Source of the DNA: Hyphomicrobiales bacterium
GTDB lineage: Bacteria; Pseudomonadota; Alphaproteobacteria; Rhizobiales; Rhizobiaceae
DNA: 64,000 nt
NCBI GenBank assembly: GCA_900473685.1
Contig: UCNE01000006.1
Coordinates: forward strand, 62,001-126,000
Direction of reading: 5' to 3'
Positions 18,567-26,556 of this stretch are shown piece by piece. The notes below the pieces were generated by a model. That model saw nothing but the letters and a program-made list of their open reading frames with translations. It was not told where the DNA came from and did not search any database. The first letter of the stretch is position 1. Every line of letters begins with the position of its first letter. The position numbers and the translations under genes are program-made.

Positions 18567-18852
18567 TAACACCAATGGCAAACTGGTCCGCATGGCCAAC
18601 CAGATCGCCACCTTCTTCAAGTCGCAGCCCGAAGCCGAGCGCGTTCCGGGCATCGCCACCCATATCAACAAGTTCTGGGAGCCACGCATGCGCAAGGCGT
18701 TCTTCGAACTGATCGAACAGGGCGATGCCGGCTTCGACCCGTTGGTGATCGCGGCATCGGCCATCATCAAACGGCCCGGCAGTCCGGCCAAGCCGTCCGA
18801 GGCATCCGAACACATCGATCAGACCATGCTGGAGGCAGGCTTCAGCGATTGA
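18556..18852 (+). CDS. fdsD: Formate dehydrogenase delta subunit
   Basis: A small 98-residue helical protein of the FdsD family, found at the end of fds operons and required for full activity or assembly. Visible family features are LVRMANQIATFF near the start, FWEPRMRKAF in the middle and DPLVIAASAII. The ATG at 18556 lies inside the end of fdhD (11-base overlap). An in-frame upstream extension would run further into fdhD and is not needed. Confidence 0.92.
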   Translation: MSLDNTNGKLVRMANQIATFFKSQPEAERVPGIATHINKFWEPRMRKAFFELIEQGDAGFDPLVIAASAIIKRPGSPAKPSEASEHIDQTMLEAGFSD

Positions 18853-19063
18853 TCGGGGTCCGATACTGACTTCCACATTGAACGCGACCGATGTTCGCGC
18901 TATGCAGCAATACCGAAAAAGATGGGCCGGTTGGTAATCCGGTCCCTGCAATCAGCAGCTTATGACCCCTCTGGGTTTCCACGGTACCGGTTTGATCAGC
19001 ATTGGTCGGCGAGGTACGTGGTCTTGCGCCGTGTTTCCTCGATGACGAACAAGGAACAGCGAC

Positions 19064-19777
19064 ATGGCGCCATCCGCCTCCCCGGACATCCAAATTTCAC
19101 CGGCCAATACCGTCGAAAACCGTGCGCTCGATCGCGCGGAGGTCGAACTCCTTTCGAAAAGTGGACAACCGCACAAGCTTGTCGCCTGCGTCCTTGAGGA
19201 AGCCGACCTGTCGCGCCTGATGCTGGAGGGCTGGGTGTTCGAGGCGTGCAATGTCAAGCAGGCCAATTTCACCGGGGCGAAACTGAGCGCGACGCTTTGG
19301 TCAAGCTGCAAGGGCGGCCAGGCCGATTTCACCGGCTGTGACCTCTCCGAAAGCAAGATTGAAGCCTGTGACTTCAACAACAGCAATTTCCGGGGCGCGA
19401 CGCTGACGGGCGCGGAATTTTCCCGGTCTAAGCTGACGGGAGCCAATCTCTCCGAAACGAAAACCCTCAACCTGACTTTCAATGAGACCCGGCTGGCCGA
19501 CGCCCGGCTGCCCGGCCTGTCCTTTCGAAAGGCGCGTCTGAACGGCCTCGACTTTCAGATGGCCGACCTGAAGAAATGCGATTTCCGCGATGCGACCTTT
19601 CAGGACTGTAGCCTGCGCGATGCAAACCTCGCCGAATGCCGCTTTGAAGGCGCCGATCTGCGCGGCGCAGATTTGGGCGGCATCCGCCTGCTGAACGCCA
19701 AGCAATTCAAGGGCGCCACGATCTCCCGCGATCAGGCAGGGCAATTGCTTGCGGAATTGGGGCTGAAGGTTCGGTAG
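19064..19777 (+). CDS. Pentapeptide-repeat protein
   Basis: A 237-residue protein dominated by A(D/N)LXX-type pentapeptide repeats from about residue 45 to 220 (for example QANFTGAKLS, SNFRGATLTGAEF, GADLRGADLGG). These predict a right-handed quadrilateral beta helix with DNA-like shape. The last 25 residues form a helix (ISRDQAGQLLAELGL) similar in layout to the C-terminal capping helix of Qnr/MfpA-type proteins. No signal peptide or membrane segment is present. It is preceded by AAGGAACA and stands alone after fdsD. Gyrase protection is one possibility, but sequence alone cannot show it. Confidence 0.85.
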   Translation: MAPSASPDIQISPANTVENRALDRAEVELLSKSGQPHKLVACVLEEADLSRLMLEGWVFEACNVKQANFTGAKLSATLWSSCKGGQADFTGCDLSESKIEACDFNNSNFRGATLTGAEFSRSKLTGANLSETKTLNLTFNETRLADARLPGLSFRKARLNGLDFQMADLKKCDFRDATFQDCSLRDANLAECRFEGADLRGADLGGIRLLNAKQFKGATISRDQAGQLLAELGLKVR

Positions 19778-19796
19778 GGACTATCGAAACTTCATA

Positions 19797-20402
19797 TTAA
19801 AGCATTCCGATCCAGTCATGCTCCGGATGCACCCTTTCCAGGCTGGCCTTCAGCCAAGCCCGCTCTGGCACAGTCAACTTCGGCAAGGCATTTTCGAAAT
19901 CGACCTCATCCTTGGCCCGCTGGTATTTGGCCTTGAAAAGAAGAATGGGGGCCGGCGCGAGATACGGAATTCCTTCTGAAGTCGCACGAACGAATTCATG
20001 GCGCGACCCAACAATTTGCGGATCGCGTTTACAGACCCATGTCTGCGGCGTTCCCGGCTCGATCATCATGTCCACCCGCCAGCGGCGCTCGGCGCTGTCG
20101 AGACACCAGATTTGCGCGATATCGGCTGGCGGCTCTGTATCTTGCGGCAGCGGCGTCACCACCCCGCTTCCGGCGGTGTAAAAATCGAGCCCATGGAGGG
20201 TTTGGCGAAAAGTCCCAACATCCGCGCGCAGCACGGTGAATTCGAGATCGTCGTGGTCGCGGGTCTGCTGGCCGTGCCACAGGTCAAGCGCCCAACCGCC
20301 GACGACGCACCAGGGTTTCGTCACGCCGGACAGCCGGGCCGCCAGTTCCAGCGGATGCCAGGCGCTCCAGGCATCATGATCCGGAATTTCCTGTGTATTC
20401 AT
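19797..20402 (-). CDS. Nucleotidyltransferase-fold protein (aminoglycoside/lincosamide adenylyltransferase-like)
   Basis: A 201-residue protein with the core signature GGWALDLWHGQQTRDHDDLE (about 34-53). That is the GG-W-x12-D-x-D/E arrangement of small nucleotidyltransferases related to AadB and LnuA. The second acidic site is probably in RWRVDMMIEP. Such proteins adenylylate small molecules or act in toxin/antitoxin-like pairs, and the substrate here is unknown. I take the ATG at 20400-20402, which has GAGGG eight bases upstream. An ATG 12 codons earlier lacks one. It converges with the pentapeptide gene, with only 19 bases between the stops. Confidence 0.7.
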   Translation of the reverse strand: MNTQEIPDHDAWSAWHPLELAARLSGVTKPWCVVGGWALDLWHGQQTRDHDDLEFTVLRADVGTFRQTLHGLDFYTAGSGVVTPLPQDTEPPADIAQIWCLDSAERRWRVDMMIEPGTPQTWVCKRDPQIVGSRHEFVRATSEGIPYLAPAPILLFKAKYQRAKDEVDFENALPKLTVPERAWLKASLERVHPEHDWIGML

Positions 20403-20575
20403 CGAAACGCCCTCGTCCATTGCATCCGATTCGGGCATCTACCAGAGTCGAAGCAACGAAGAAACATGACTGACCGGCACCCGCCAAACGGCTGTTCGGC
20501 AAAAGAAATTCGAAAGAGCTTTGTACCTGCCCGCCAGCCTTGCTAAGGTCGCCCCGTCAAAAGAGGGAGAGACTT

Positions 20576-21961
20576 TTGCAGGGAGAGGCAGCGCGAAAGA
20601 CGTCCGTGCCGGAGCGCGATCCGGAGTTCGGCCCGTGGCTGGCGCAGGCCTCCATCCTGATTGTCGATGACGAGCCGGGCATGCGCAATTTTCTCGTCCG
20701 CACGCTTGGCCCCCGTTGCAAGCGGATCGAGGAAGCGGCCGATACCGACGAGGCCTCACGCAAGCTCGACGCCCATCATTTCGACGTCGTCATTCTCGAC
20801 AATATCATGCCCGGCAAGAACGGCGTCGACTGGCTGGCCGAACAGCGCGCCATCGGCTTCTTCGCCGAGGCGATCCTGATTACCGCCTTTGCCGATCTCG
20901 AAACCGCAATTCAGGCGCTGCGCGCCGGCGCCGTCGATTTTGTCCTGAAACCCTTCCGCTCCAACCAGATTCTCAATTCCGTCGCCCGCTGCCTCGACCG
21001 GATGCGGCTGCAGCGCGAGAATTTCGTGCTGCGTTACGAACTGACGGCAACGTCCGATCACATCCTGCTGCGCGACCGGCTGATCGGCACATCGCGGGTG
21101 ATCGGCGATGTTCGTGACACCATCGCGCGGGTGGCTCCCCTGCCGACCTCCGTGCTTTTGACCGGCGAATCCGGCACCGGAAAGGAGGTGGCGGCCCGTT
21201 CCCTTCACACCTTGTCCGACCGGGCCGACAAGCCCTTCGTGCCGGTCAATTGCGCTGCCATCCCGGCCGACATGATCGAGACCGAGCTGTTCGGCCATAT
21301 CAAGGGCGCCTTTACCGGCGCCGAAAATAATCGCGAGGGCCTGTTCACCTATGCGCAGGGCGGCACATTGTTCCTGGACGAGATCGGCGAAATGCCGCTC
21401 GCCACGCAGAGCAAGCTGTTGCGCGTCATTGAGGATCGCCGCGTCCGGCCGGTCGGCTCGGAGCGTGAGGTACCGGTCGATCTGCGCTTCATCTTCGCCA
21501 CCAATGCCGATCTGCAGAAAGAGGTCGAGAAGGGCCGCTTCCGCGCCGATCTGTTCTACCGGATCAACGTGATGCAACTCTACCTGCCGCCGCTGCGCGA
21601 GCGCGGCAATGACGTGCAGGAACTGGCCGATCTGTTCATGCTGAAACTGTCACAGCAACTCGGCATGCCGCAGGTGACGATCGACGCGCCCGTGCGTGCC
21701 ACGCTGGCCCGCTACCCCTGGCCGGGCAATGTGCGCGAGTTGCGCAATCTGATCGAGCGTTCGCTAATTCTCGGAAAATTCCCAGACGATTTTCGAGGCG
21801 GCCGCAGCCAGCAGGCCTCCGGCGAAACGCTGGACGACATCGAACGACGGCATATTCTGGCGGTGTTGGAGGAAACCGGCGGCAACCGCGATGAAGCAGC
21901 CCGCCGTCTTGGCATTTCGCGCAAGACCATCGACCGCAAATGCGCTGTTTGGAATGGCTGA
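20576..21961 (+). CDS. Sigma-54-dependent response regulator (DctD/NtrC class)
   Basis: This activates sigma-54 promoters after phosphorylation by the adjacent kinase. It has 461 residues from the TTG at 20576 behind GAGGGAGAG. The receiver domain covers about 22-140, with phospho-acceptor D75 (VVILDNIMPG). The AAA+ domain covers about 170-400, with Walker A GESGTGKE (197-204), the sigma-54 contact loop GAFTGA (244-249) and Walker B GTLFLDEIGEM. A C-terminal Fis-type helix-turn-helix includes GGNRDEAARRLGISRKTIDRK. It overlaps the kinase gene by eight bases. The predicted target is the transporter gene downstream, which has paired dyads and a -24/-12 promoter. Confidence 0.92.
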   Translation: MQGEAARKTSVPERDPEFGPWLAQASILIVDDEPGMRNFLVRTLGPRCKRIEEAADTDEASRKLDAHHFDVVILDNIMPGKNGVDWLAEQRAIGFFAEAILITAFADLETAIQALRAGAVDFVLKPFRSNQILNSVARCLDRMRLQRENFVLRYELTATSDHILLRDRLIGTSRVIGDVRDTIARVAPLPTSVLLTGESGTGKEVAARSLHTLSDRADKPFVPVNCAAIPADMIETELFGHIKGAFTGAENNREGLFTYAQGGTLFLDEIGEMPLATQSKLLRVIEDRRVRPVGSEREVPVDLRFIFATNADLQKEVEKGRFRADLFYRINVMQLYLPPLRERGNDVQELADLFMLKLSQQLGMPQVTIDAPVRATLARYPWPGNVRELRNLIERSLILGKFPDDFRGGRSQQASGETLDDIERRHILAVLEETGGNRDEAARRLGISRKTIDRKCAVWNG

Positions 21962-23957
21962 GGCCTCCCGCCCGCAGGAACGCCCTGCCCGCTCCATCCG
22001 ATTCCGGCTGCTGGCCATCGCGCTGCTGCCGACGCTGGTCATCCTGCCGCTCCTGCTCGGCATCGCTATTGCCCGCTGGAACGCCAAGTTCGACGCGCTT
22101 CTGATCACCAAGGTCAATGGCGACCTGACCATTGCCCATCAATATCTGTCCCGCATTCTCGAAAACACCGGCGAACATATCCAGGCGCTGGCCGTTTCCG
22201 CCGCCTTTCGCGACACTGTCGGCTCCAGTCAAACACCGGCCTTGCCCGCATTCCTGGAGCAGAGCCGCCAGACGCTTGGCCTCGATTTCCTGATGCTTGT
22301 CGACCCGCAGAGGAAACCGGTCAATCCGGCTGGAGAGCCCCTTGGCGCCTGGCCGGTGGTGATTTCGGCCCTTGGCGGCACATCTTCGACGGCGATCGAC
22401 ATCTTCTCCAATGAACAGCTGGCATCCCTATCGCCGGTACTGGCTGCCCGCGCCCAGATCGAGCTGGTGGAAACCCCCAATGCCGTGCCAACCGGCCGGA
22501 AAAGCGAGACGCGCGGCATGGTGGTGCACTCGGCCAGCCCGGTAGCACTGGCGAGCGGAGAAAAAGCGGCCCTTGTCGGCGGCATCCTGCTCAACCAGAA
22601 TCTTGTCTTCATCGATACGATCAACGACCTCGTCTACCGCGAGGCAAGCCTGCCGGAGGGCAGCAAGGGTACCGCGACGCTGTTTCTCGAGGATGTGCGC
22701 ATCAGCACCAATGTGCGCCTGTTCGAGGATCGCCGCGCGCTCGGAACCCGCGTCTCGGCTGCCGTACGCGCCGCCGTTCTGGACGAGGGCCGGACCTGGC
22801 TCGACAGCGCCTTCGTCGTCAATGATTGGTACATCTCGGCTTACGAACCGATCGTCGACAGTTTCGGCAAGCGCGTCGGCATGCTCTATGTCGGTTTTCT
22901 CGAAACGCCCTTCCGGGAGGCGAAGTACGCGACGCTGCTGACCATCGTGCTTGCCTTTCTCGTCGTCACCGCCATCAGCGTGCCGATCTTCCTGCGCTGG
23001 GCACGGGCAATCTTCAAGCCGCTGGAGCGCATGAGCGACACGATTACCCGCGTTGAGGGCGGCAATATGGGCGCGCGCACCGAACTAAAGGCAGCCAGCG
23101 ACGAGATCGGCCGCGTGGCGCTGCATCTCGATGGCCTGCTCGACCAGCTGCAGCAGCGCGACCGGGAACTGCGGCAATGGAACGAGGAACTGAACGATCG
23201 TGTGGCTGAACGGACCAGCGAACTGGAGCTTGCTAACCGCCAGATCGAGGCGACGACCAAACAACTGATCATGTCGGAAAAACTCGCAGCCATTGGCGAG
23301 ATCACCGCCGGCGTCGCCCACGAGATCAACAACCCGATCGCCGTCATCCAGGGCAATCTCGATGTGGTGCGTAGCGTGCTGGGCGCAAAGGCCGAAGAGG
23401 CAAAGGTCGAGTTCCGGCTGATCGATGAGCAGATCCACCGCATCAGCCAGATCGTCACCAAGCTCCTGCAATTTGCCAAGCCGGAGGAATATGCGGGTTA
23501 TGTCGAGCGCCACGCGCCATCGGACGTGATCTCCGATTGCCTGCCACTGGTGCAGCATCTTCTGCACAAGGCGGCAATCAAGCTCGTCCGCGACGACCGG
23601 GCAACGCGGCTGGTGCTGATGAACCGCACGGAGCTGCAACAGGTTGCCATCAACCTGATCGTCAATGCCATCCACGCCATGCCGAAGGGCGGATCCCTGA
23701 CCATCCGCACGCTGGACCAAGATATCGAGGCGCGCCCCGGTGTCGTGATTGACATCACGGATACGGGCGTCGGCATGACGCCGGAGCTAATCGGCAAGAT
23801 CTTCGATCCCTTCTTCACCACCAAACGGCAGGAGGGAACCGGCCTTGGCCTTTCTATCAGCCAGCGGCTGATCTCCCGACAGGGCGGCCGTATTTCGGTT
23901 CAAAGCGCCCCCGGAAAAGGAACCACCTTCTCCATCTGGCTGCCGGAAGCCAGTTGA
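21954..23957 (+). CDS. Membrane histidine kinase with Cache sensor (DctB class)
   Basis: The sensor partner of the preceding regulator, 667 residues. TM1 is at about 18-41 and TM2 at about 327-348, framing a 285-residue periplasmic sensor. The sensor's end (WYISAYEPIVDSFGKRVGMLYVG) matches Cache_3-Cache_2-type domains that bind small carboxylates. A HAMP domain (about 349-400), a coiled coil, HisKA with His456 (GVAHEINNP) and an HATPase domain with DTGVGM and GTGLGLSIS follow. The chosen ATG overlaps the regulator stop (ATGGCTGA). The ligand is unknown. The downstream oxalate/formate-type transporter suggests a C1-C4 carboxylate. Confidence 0.9.
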   Translation: MAEASRPQERPARSIRFRLLAIALLPTLVILPLLLGIAIARWNAKFDALLITKVNGDLTIAHQYLSRILENTGEHIQALAVSAAFRDTVGSSQTPALPAFLEQSRQTLGLDFLMLVDPQRKPVNPAGEPLGAWPVVISALGGTSSTAIDIFSNEQLASLSPVLAARAQIELVETPNAVPTGRKSETRGMVVHSASPVALASGEKAALVGGILLNQNLVFIDTINDLVYREASLPEGSKGTATLFLEDVRISTNVRLFEDRRALGTRVSAAVRAAVLDEGRTWLDSAFVVNDWYISAYEPIVDSFGKRVGMLYVGFLETPFREAKYATLLTIVLAFLVVTAISVPIFLRWARAIFKPLERMSDTITRVEGGNMGARTELKAASDEIGRVALHLDGLLDQLQQRDRELRQWNEELNDRVAERTSELELANRQIEATTKQLIMSEKLAAIGEITAGVAHEINNPIAVIQGNLDVVRSVLGAKAEEAKVEFRLIDEQIHRISQIVTKLLQFAKPEEYAGYVERHAPSDVISDCLPLVQHLLHKAAIKLVRDDRATRLVLMNRTELQQVAINLIVNAIHAMPKGGSLTIRTLDQDIEARPGVVIDITDTGVGMTPELIGKIFDPFFTTKRQEGTGLGLSISQRLISRQGGRISVQSAPGKGTTFSIWLPEAS

Positions 23958-23960
23958 AAC

Positions 23961-23996
23961 GGACAAAATGTCCATGATCTGCCGGACATTTTGTCC
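23961..23996. promoter_or_regulatory. Paired enhancer dyads (upstream activating sites) for the sigma-54 regulator
   Basis: Two 13-base dyads, GGACAAAATGTCC (23961-23973) and GGACATTTTGTCC (23984-23996), are exact complements of each other. Their centres are 23 bases apart, about two helical turns. They start four bases after the kinase stop and lie some 80-110 bases upstream of the predicted transcription start. This is the normal layout for NtrC-class enhancers. Confidence 0.75.
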
Positions 23997-24018
23997 GACA
24001 GCGGCGGCTTTCCTCCCA

Positions 24019-24031
24019 TAAACCATTGAAA
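24019..24031 (-). promoter_or_regulatory. IHF-like site between enhancer and sigma-54 promoter
   Basis: TAAACCATTGAAA matches the reverse of the IHF consensus (YAAN4TTGATW) at all but one fixed position. It sits between the enhancer dyads and the -24 element, where IHF bending is commonly needed for sigma-54 activation. The short degenerate consensus makes this tentative. Confidence 0.4.
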
Positions 24032-24048
24032 TCATGAATGAGCCGATT

Positions 24049-24064
24049 TGGCACGCCGATTGCT
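24049..24064 (+). promoter_or_regulatory. Sigma-54 (-24/-12) promoter of the OFA transporter
   Basis: TGGCACGCCGATTGCT matches the consensus TGGCACG-N4-TTGCW perfectly, with the invariant GG (24050-24051) and GC (24062-24063) ten bases apart. The transcription start is expected near 24075. This rules out an upstream in-frame ATG at 24034 as the translation start and supports 24193. Confidence 0.85.
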
Positions 24065-24192
24065 CCATGTTGGCAAGGACGGCAAAGACGGCACCACGCG
24101 TTGAGGAGCGGGTGGTGCAAAGCAAACCTCTGCCCGTCCCTGAAATGGCTTCATTGGGAACCGCCCGCTTGGGCGCACGGAGGACAAAATTC

Positions 24193-25845
24193 ATGACGGC
24201 AACAACGGACACCTATGTGGGCGGAGGCTCGGTGGGTCTTCTCGACCGAGAGCGCATCATCGCCAAGCCGGGCTTCAACCGCTGGCTCGTACCGCCGGCA
24301 GCGCTTGCCATCCATCTCTGTATCGGCATGGCCTATGGCTTCAGCGTCTTCTGGTTGCCGCTGTCCAAGGCGCTCGGCACGACGCCTGACACCTGCGCCA
24401 GCATGAACCTCGCCTCCGCCCTGTTCACCACCAGCTGCAACTGGCGTGTTGCCGATCTCGGCTGGATCTATACGTTGTTCTTCGTGCTGCTCGGCTGTTC
24501 GGCCGCCATCTGGGGCGGCTGGCTGGAACGCGTCGGCCCGCGCAAGGCAGGCTTCGTCTCCGCCTGCTGCTGGTGCGGCGGCATTCTTGTCGCAGCACTT
24601 GGCGTCTATACCCATCAGCTCTGGCTGATGTGGCTCGGCGCCGGAGTGATCGGTGGCATCGGTCTTGGCCTCGGTTACATCTCGCCGGTTTCCACCCTGA
24701 TCAAATGGTTCCCCGACCGGCGCGGCATGGCGACCGGCATGGCGATCATGGGCTTTGGCGGCGGCGCCATGATCGGCGCTCCGCTTGCAAACCTGCTGAT
24801 GACCAACTTCCGCACCGATGTTTCGGCCGGCGTCTGGCAGACGTTCGTCGTCATGGCGGTCATCTATTTCGTCTTCATGATGGGTGGCGCCTTCGGGTAT
24901 CGCATCCCGCCAGCAGGCTGGCGGCCGGAAGGCTGGACACCGCCAGCCTCCAAAAGCACGATGATCACAACCAAGCATGTGCATCTACGCGACGCCCATA
25001 AGACAAAGCAGTTCTGGCTGATCTGGGCGGTCCTCTGCCTGAATGTCTCGGCCGGTATCGGCGTTATCGGCATGGCATCGCCGATGCTGCAGGAAATTTT
25101 CGCCGGTTCGCTGATCGGCCTGCCGGATGTCGCCTTTGCCGACCTTGATACGACGCAGAAGGCATCGATTGCCGCGATCGCGGCAGGCTTTACCGGCCTG
25201 CTCTCGCTGTTCAACATCGGCGGCCGTTTCTTCTGGGCATCGCTGTCAGACAAGATCGGCCGCAAGAACACCTACTTCTGCTTCTTCATCCTCGGCATCG
25301 CGCTCTATGCGCTCGCCCCGACACTGGCCGGTCTCGGCAACAAGGCGCTGTTCGTCCTGGCATTCGGCATCATCCTGTCGATGTATGGCGGCGGCTTCGC
25401 CACCATCCCGGCCTATCTCGCCGATATCTTCGGTACGCAGTTCGTCGGCGCCATCCATGGCCGTCTGCTGACGGCGTGGGCAACGGCCGGCATCGTCGGT
25501 CCTGTCGTCGTCAACTATATCCGTGAAGCGCAGATTTCTGCCGGCGTCGCCCCCGGACCCGAACTCTACACCGGCACGATGTATATCCTTGCCGGCATGC
25601 TTGCTTTGGGCCTGATCGCCAACGCGCTGATCCGGCCGCTGTCGGACAAATGGTTCATGAAGGATGAGGAAGTGGCCACCCTGCAGGCCAAATCGGCTGC
25701 CGCAAACGCGGGTCCGACCGGTTCCTTCGGTATTGGCACTGGCGGTCTCGACGGTACAGCCCTGTTCGCCTGGGCCATCGTCGGCATTCCGATGCTCTGG
25801 GGCATCTGGGTGACGCTTCGGGCCAGCATGGCGCTGTTCGGGTAA
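24193..25845 (+). CDS. OFA-family MFS transporter (oxalate/formate antiporter-like)
   Basis: A major-facilitator transporter of the oxalate:formate antiporter family in the inner membrane, 550 residues and longer than the about 420 of OxlT. Roughly 12 membrane helices are visible. A loop with several Cys (about 60-90, DTCASMNLA ... TTSCNW) lies after TM1, and MFS motif A-like RVGPRKAG and DKIGRKN are present. The last 30 residues (LFAWAIVGIPMLWGIWVTLRA) form an extra helix resembling the separate small subunit encoded next to some OFA transporters. The start has GGAGG eleven bases upstream and is the first good ATG after the sigma-54 promoter. The substrate is not proven; nearby formate dehydrogenase makes formate or oxalate plausible. 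Confidence 0.87.
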   Translation: MTATTDTYVGGGSVGLLDRERIIAKPGFNRWLVPPAALAIHLCIGMAYGFSVFWLPLSKALGTTPDTCASMNLASALFTTSCNWRVADLGWIYTLFFVLLGCSAAIWGGWLERVGPRKAGFVSACCWCGGILVAALGVYTHQLWLMWLGAGVIGGIGLGLGYISPVSTLIKWFPDRRGMATGMAIMGFGGGAMIGAPLANLLMTNFRTDVSAGVWQTFVVMAVIYFVFMMGGAFGYRIPPAGWRPEGWTPPASKSTMITTKHVHLRDAHKTKQFWLIWAVLCLNVSAGIGVIGMASPMLQEIFAGSLIGLPDVAFADLDTTQKASIAAIAAGFTGLLSLFNIGGRFFWASLSDKIGRKNTYFCFFILGIALYALAPTLAGLGNKALFVLAFGIILSMYGGGFATIPAYLADIFGTQFVGAIHGRLLTAWATAGIVGPVVVNYIREAQISAGVAPGPELYTGTMYILAGMLALGLIANALIRPLSDKWFMKDEEVATLQAKSAAANAGPTGSFGIGTGGLDGTALFAWAIVGIPMLWGIWVTLRASMALFG

Positions 25846-25860
25846 AACGCGCTTGGGTCG

Positions 25861-25971
25861 CCCCTCATCCGCCCTGTCGGGCACCTTCTCCCCGTGAACG
25901 GGGAAAAGGAAGAAGCGGCAACCTCCGTCGTCCCCTCTCCCCACAAGCGGGGAGAGGGCCAGGGTGAGGGG
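25861..25971. repeat. Palindromic intergenic repeat, copy 3
   Basis: It begins CCCCTCATCCGCCCTGTCGG and ends in the inverted GGTGAGGGG. Two internal hairpins, CTTCTCCCCGTGAACGGGGA and CTCTCCCCACAAGCGGGGAG, belong to the same family as the other copies. It lies between the converging OFA transporter and Lrp genes, where it may also end both transcripts. Confidence 0.8.
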
Positions 25972-26001
25972 CAATCGCCGCGCACCTCATTGGTTGCATG
26001 A

Positions 26002-26433
26002 TCACCGGTTGATCCGCGTCGACAGAATGATCGACGACAGCGTCTTTTCCACCCCGTCGATCTCGCCGATCCGGTCGATCACCAGGTCGAGCTCGCTGAT
26101 CGATGACGCAGCGACGATGGCGATCAGGTCGAAGCTGCCGCTGACCGAATGCAGCGTGCGCACGTCCTCGATATCGTGCAGATCCTGCGTCACCCGCCCC
26201 AGCGCCTTGGCCGCGAGCGTGATCAGCACATGCGCCTTGACCAGCCCCTTTTCAAAATCATCCGACAGCCGCACGCCATAGCCGGCAATGATGCCGTCCC
26301 GCTCCAGCCGCTCGAGCTTCGCCTGTACCGTGGTGCGTGAAAGACCGAGTTTTCGCGCCAGAAGCGCCGTCGGCATGCGGGCGTTCTCGCTGAGAATGGC
26401 CAGAAGCTGCCGGTCTTTATCCGCTAACGTCAT
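26002..26433 (-). CDS. Lrp/AsnC-family transcriptional regulator
   Basis: A regulator of 143 residues. The N-terminal helix-turn-helix includes DRQLLAILSENARMPTALLARKLGLSRTTVQ and RLERDGII (split here at natural points). The C-terminal RAM effector domain covers about 65-140. The start is uncertain: in-frame ATGs are at 26454, 26442 and 26433. The first lies inside a palindromic operator, so I prefer the one at 26433 with GGAT seven bases upstream. It is divergent from a saccharopine/lysine dehydrogenase-like gene, and regulators of this family next to such genes usually sense the amino acid. Confidence 0.85.
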   Translation of the reverse strand: MTLADKDRQLLAILSENARMPTALLARKLGLSRTTVQAKLERLERDGIIAGYGVRLSDDFEKGLVKAHVLITLAAKALGRVTQDLHDIEDVRTLHSVSGSFDLIAIVAASSISELDLVIDRIGEIDGVEKTLSSIILSTRINR

Positions 26434-26446
26434 ATCGATCATCCGT

Positions 26447-26476
26447 ATCGGCATTATGCCGATTATTGATCGGCAT
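26447..26476. promoter_or_regulatory. Three ATCGGCAT half-sites between Lrp and dehydrogenase genes
   Basis: ATCGGCAT (26447-26454) and its complement ATGCCGAT (26456-26463) form an 8-1-8 palindrome. A third exact copy, ATCGGCAT, is at 26469-26476. They lie in the divergent promoter region and overlap the most upstream possible Lrp start codon. This looks like the binding site of the Lrp/AsnC protein for both genes. Confidence 0.65.
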
Positions 26477-26556
26477 TTTTATCAGATCAGCGCTTCATAT
26501 CAACCATCGGAAGGCAGATAATTTCCGCACAGACAGACTCATTCGGGGGACTTATT

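Noticed and set aside
24034-24192. N-terminal extension of the OFA transporter from an ATG at 24034
   Set aside because: The extension includes the sigma-54 -24/-12 promoter and lies upstream of the expected transcription start. The 24193 ATG has GGAGG.
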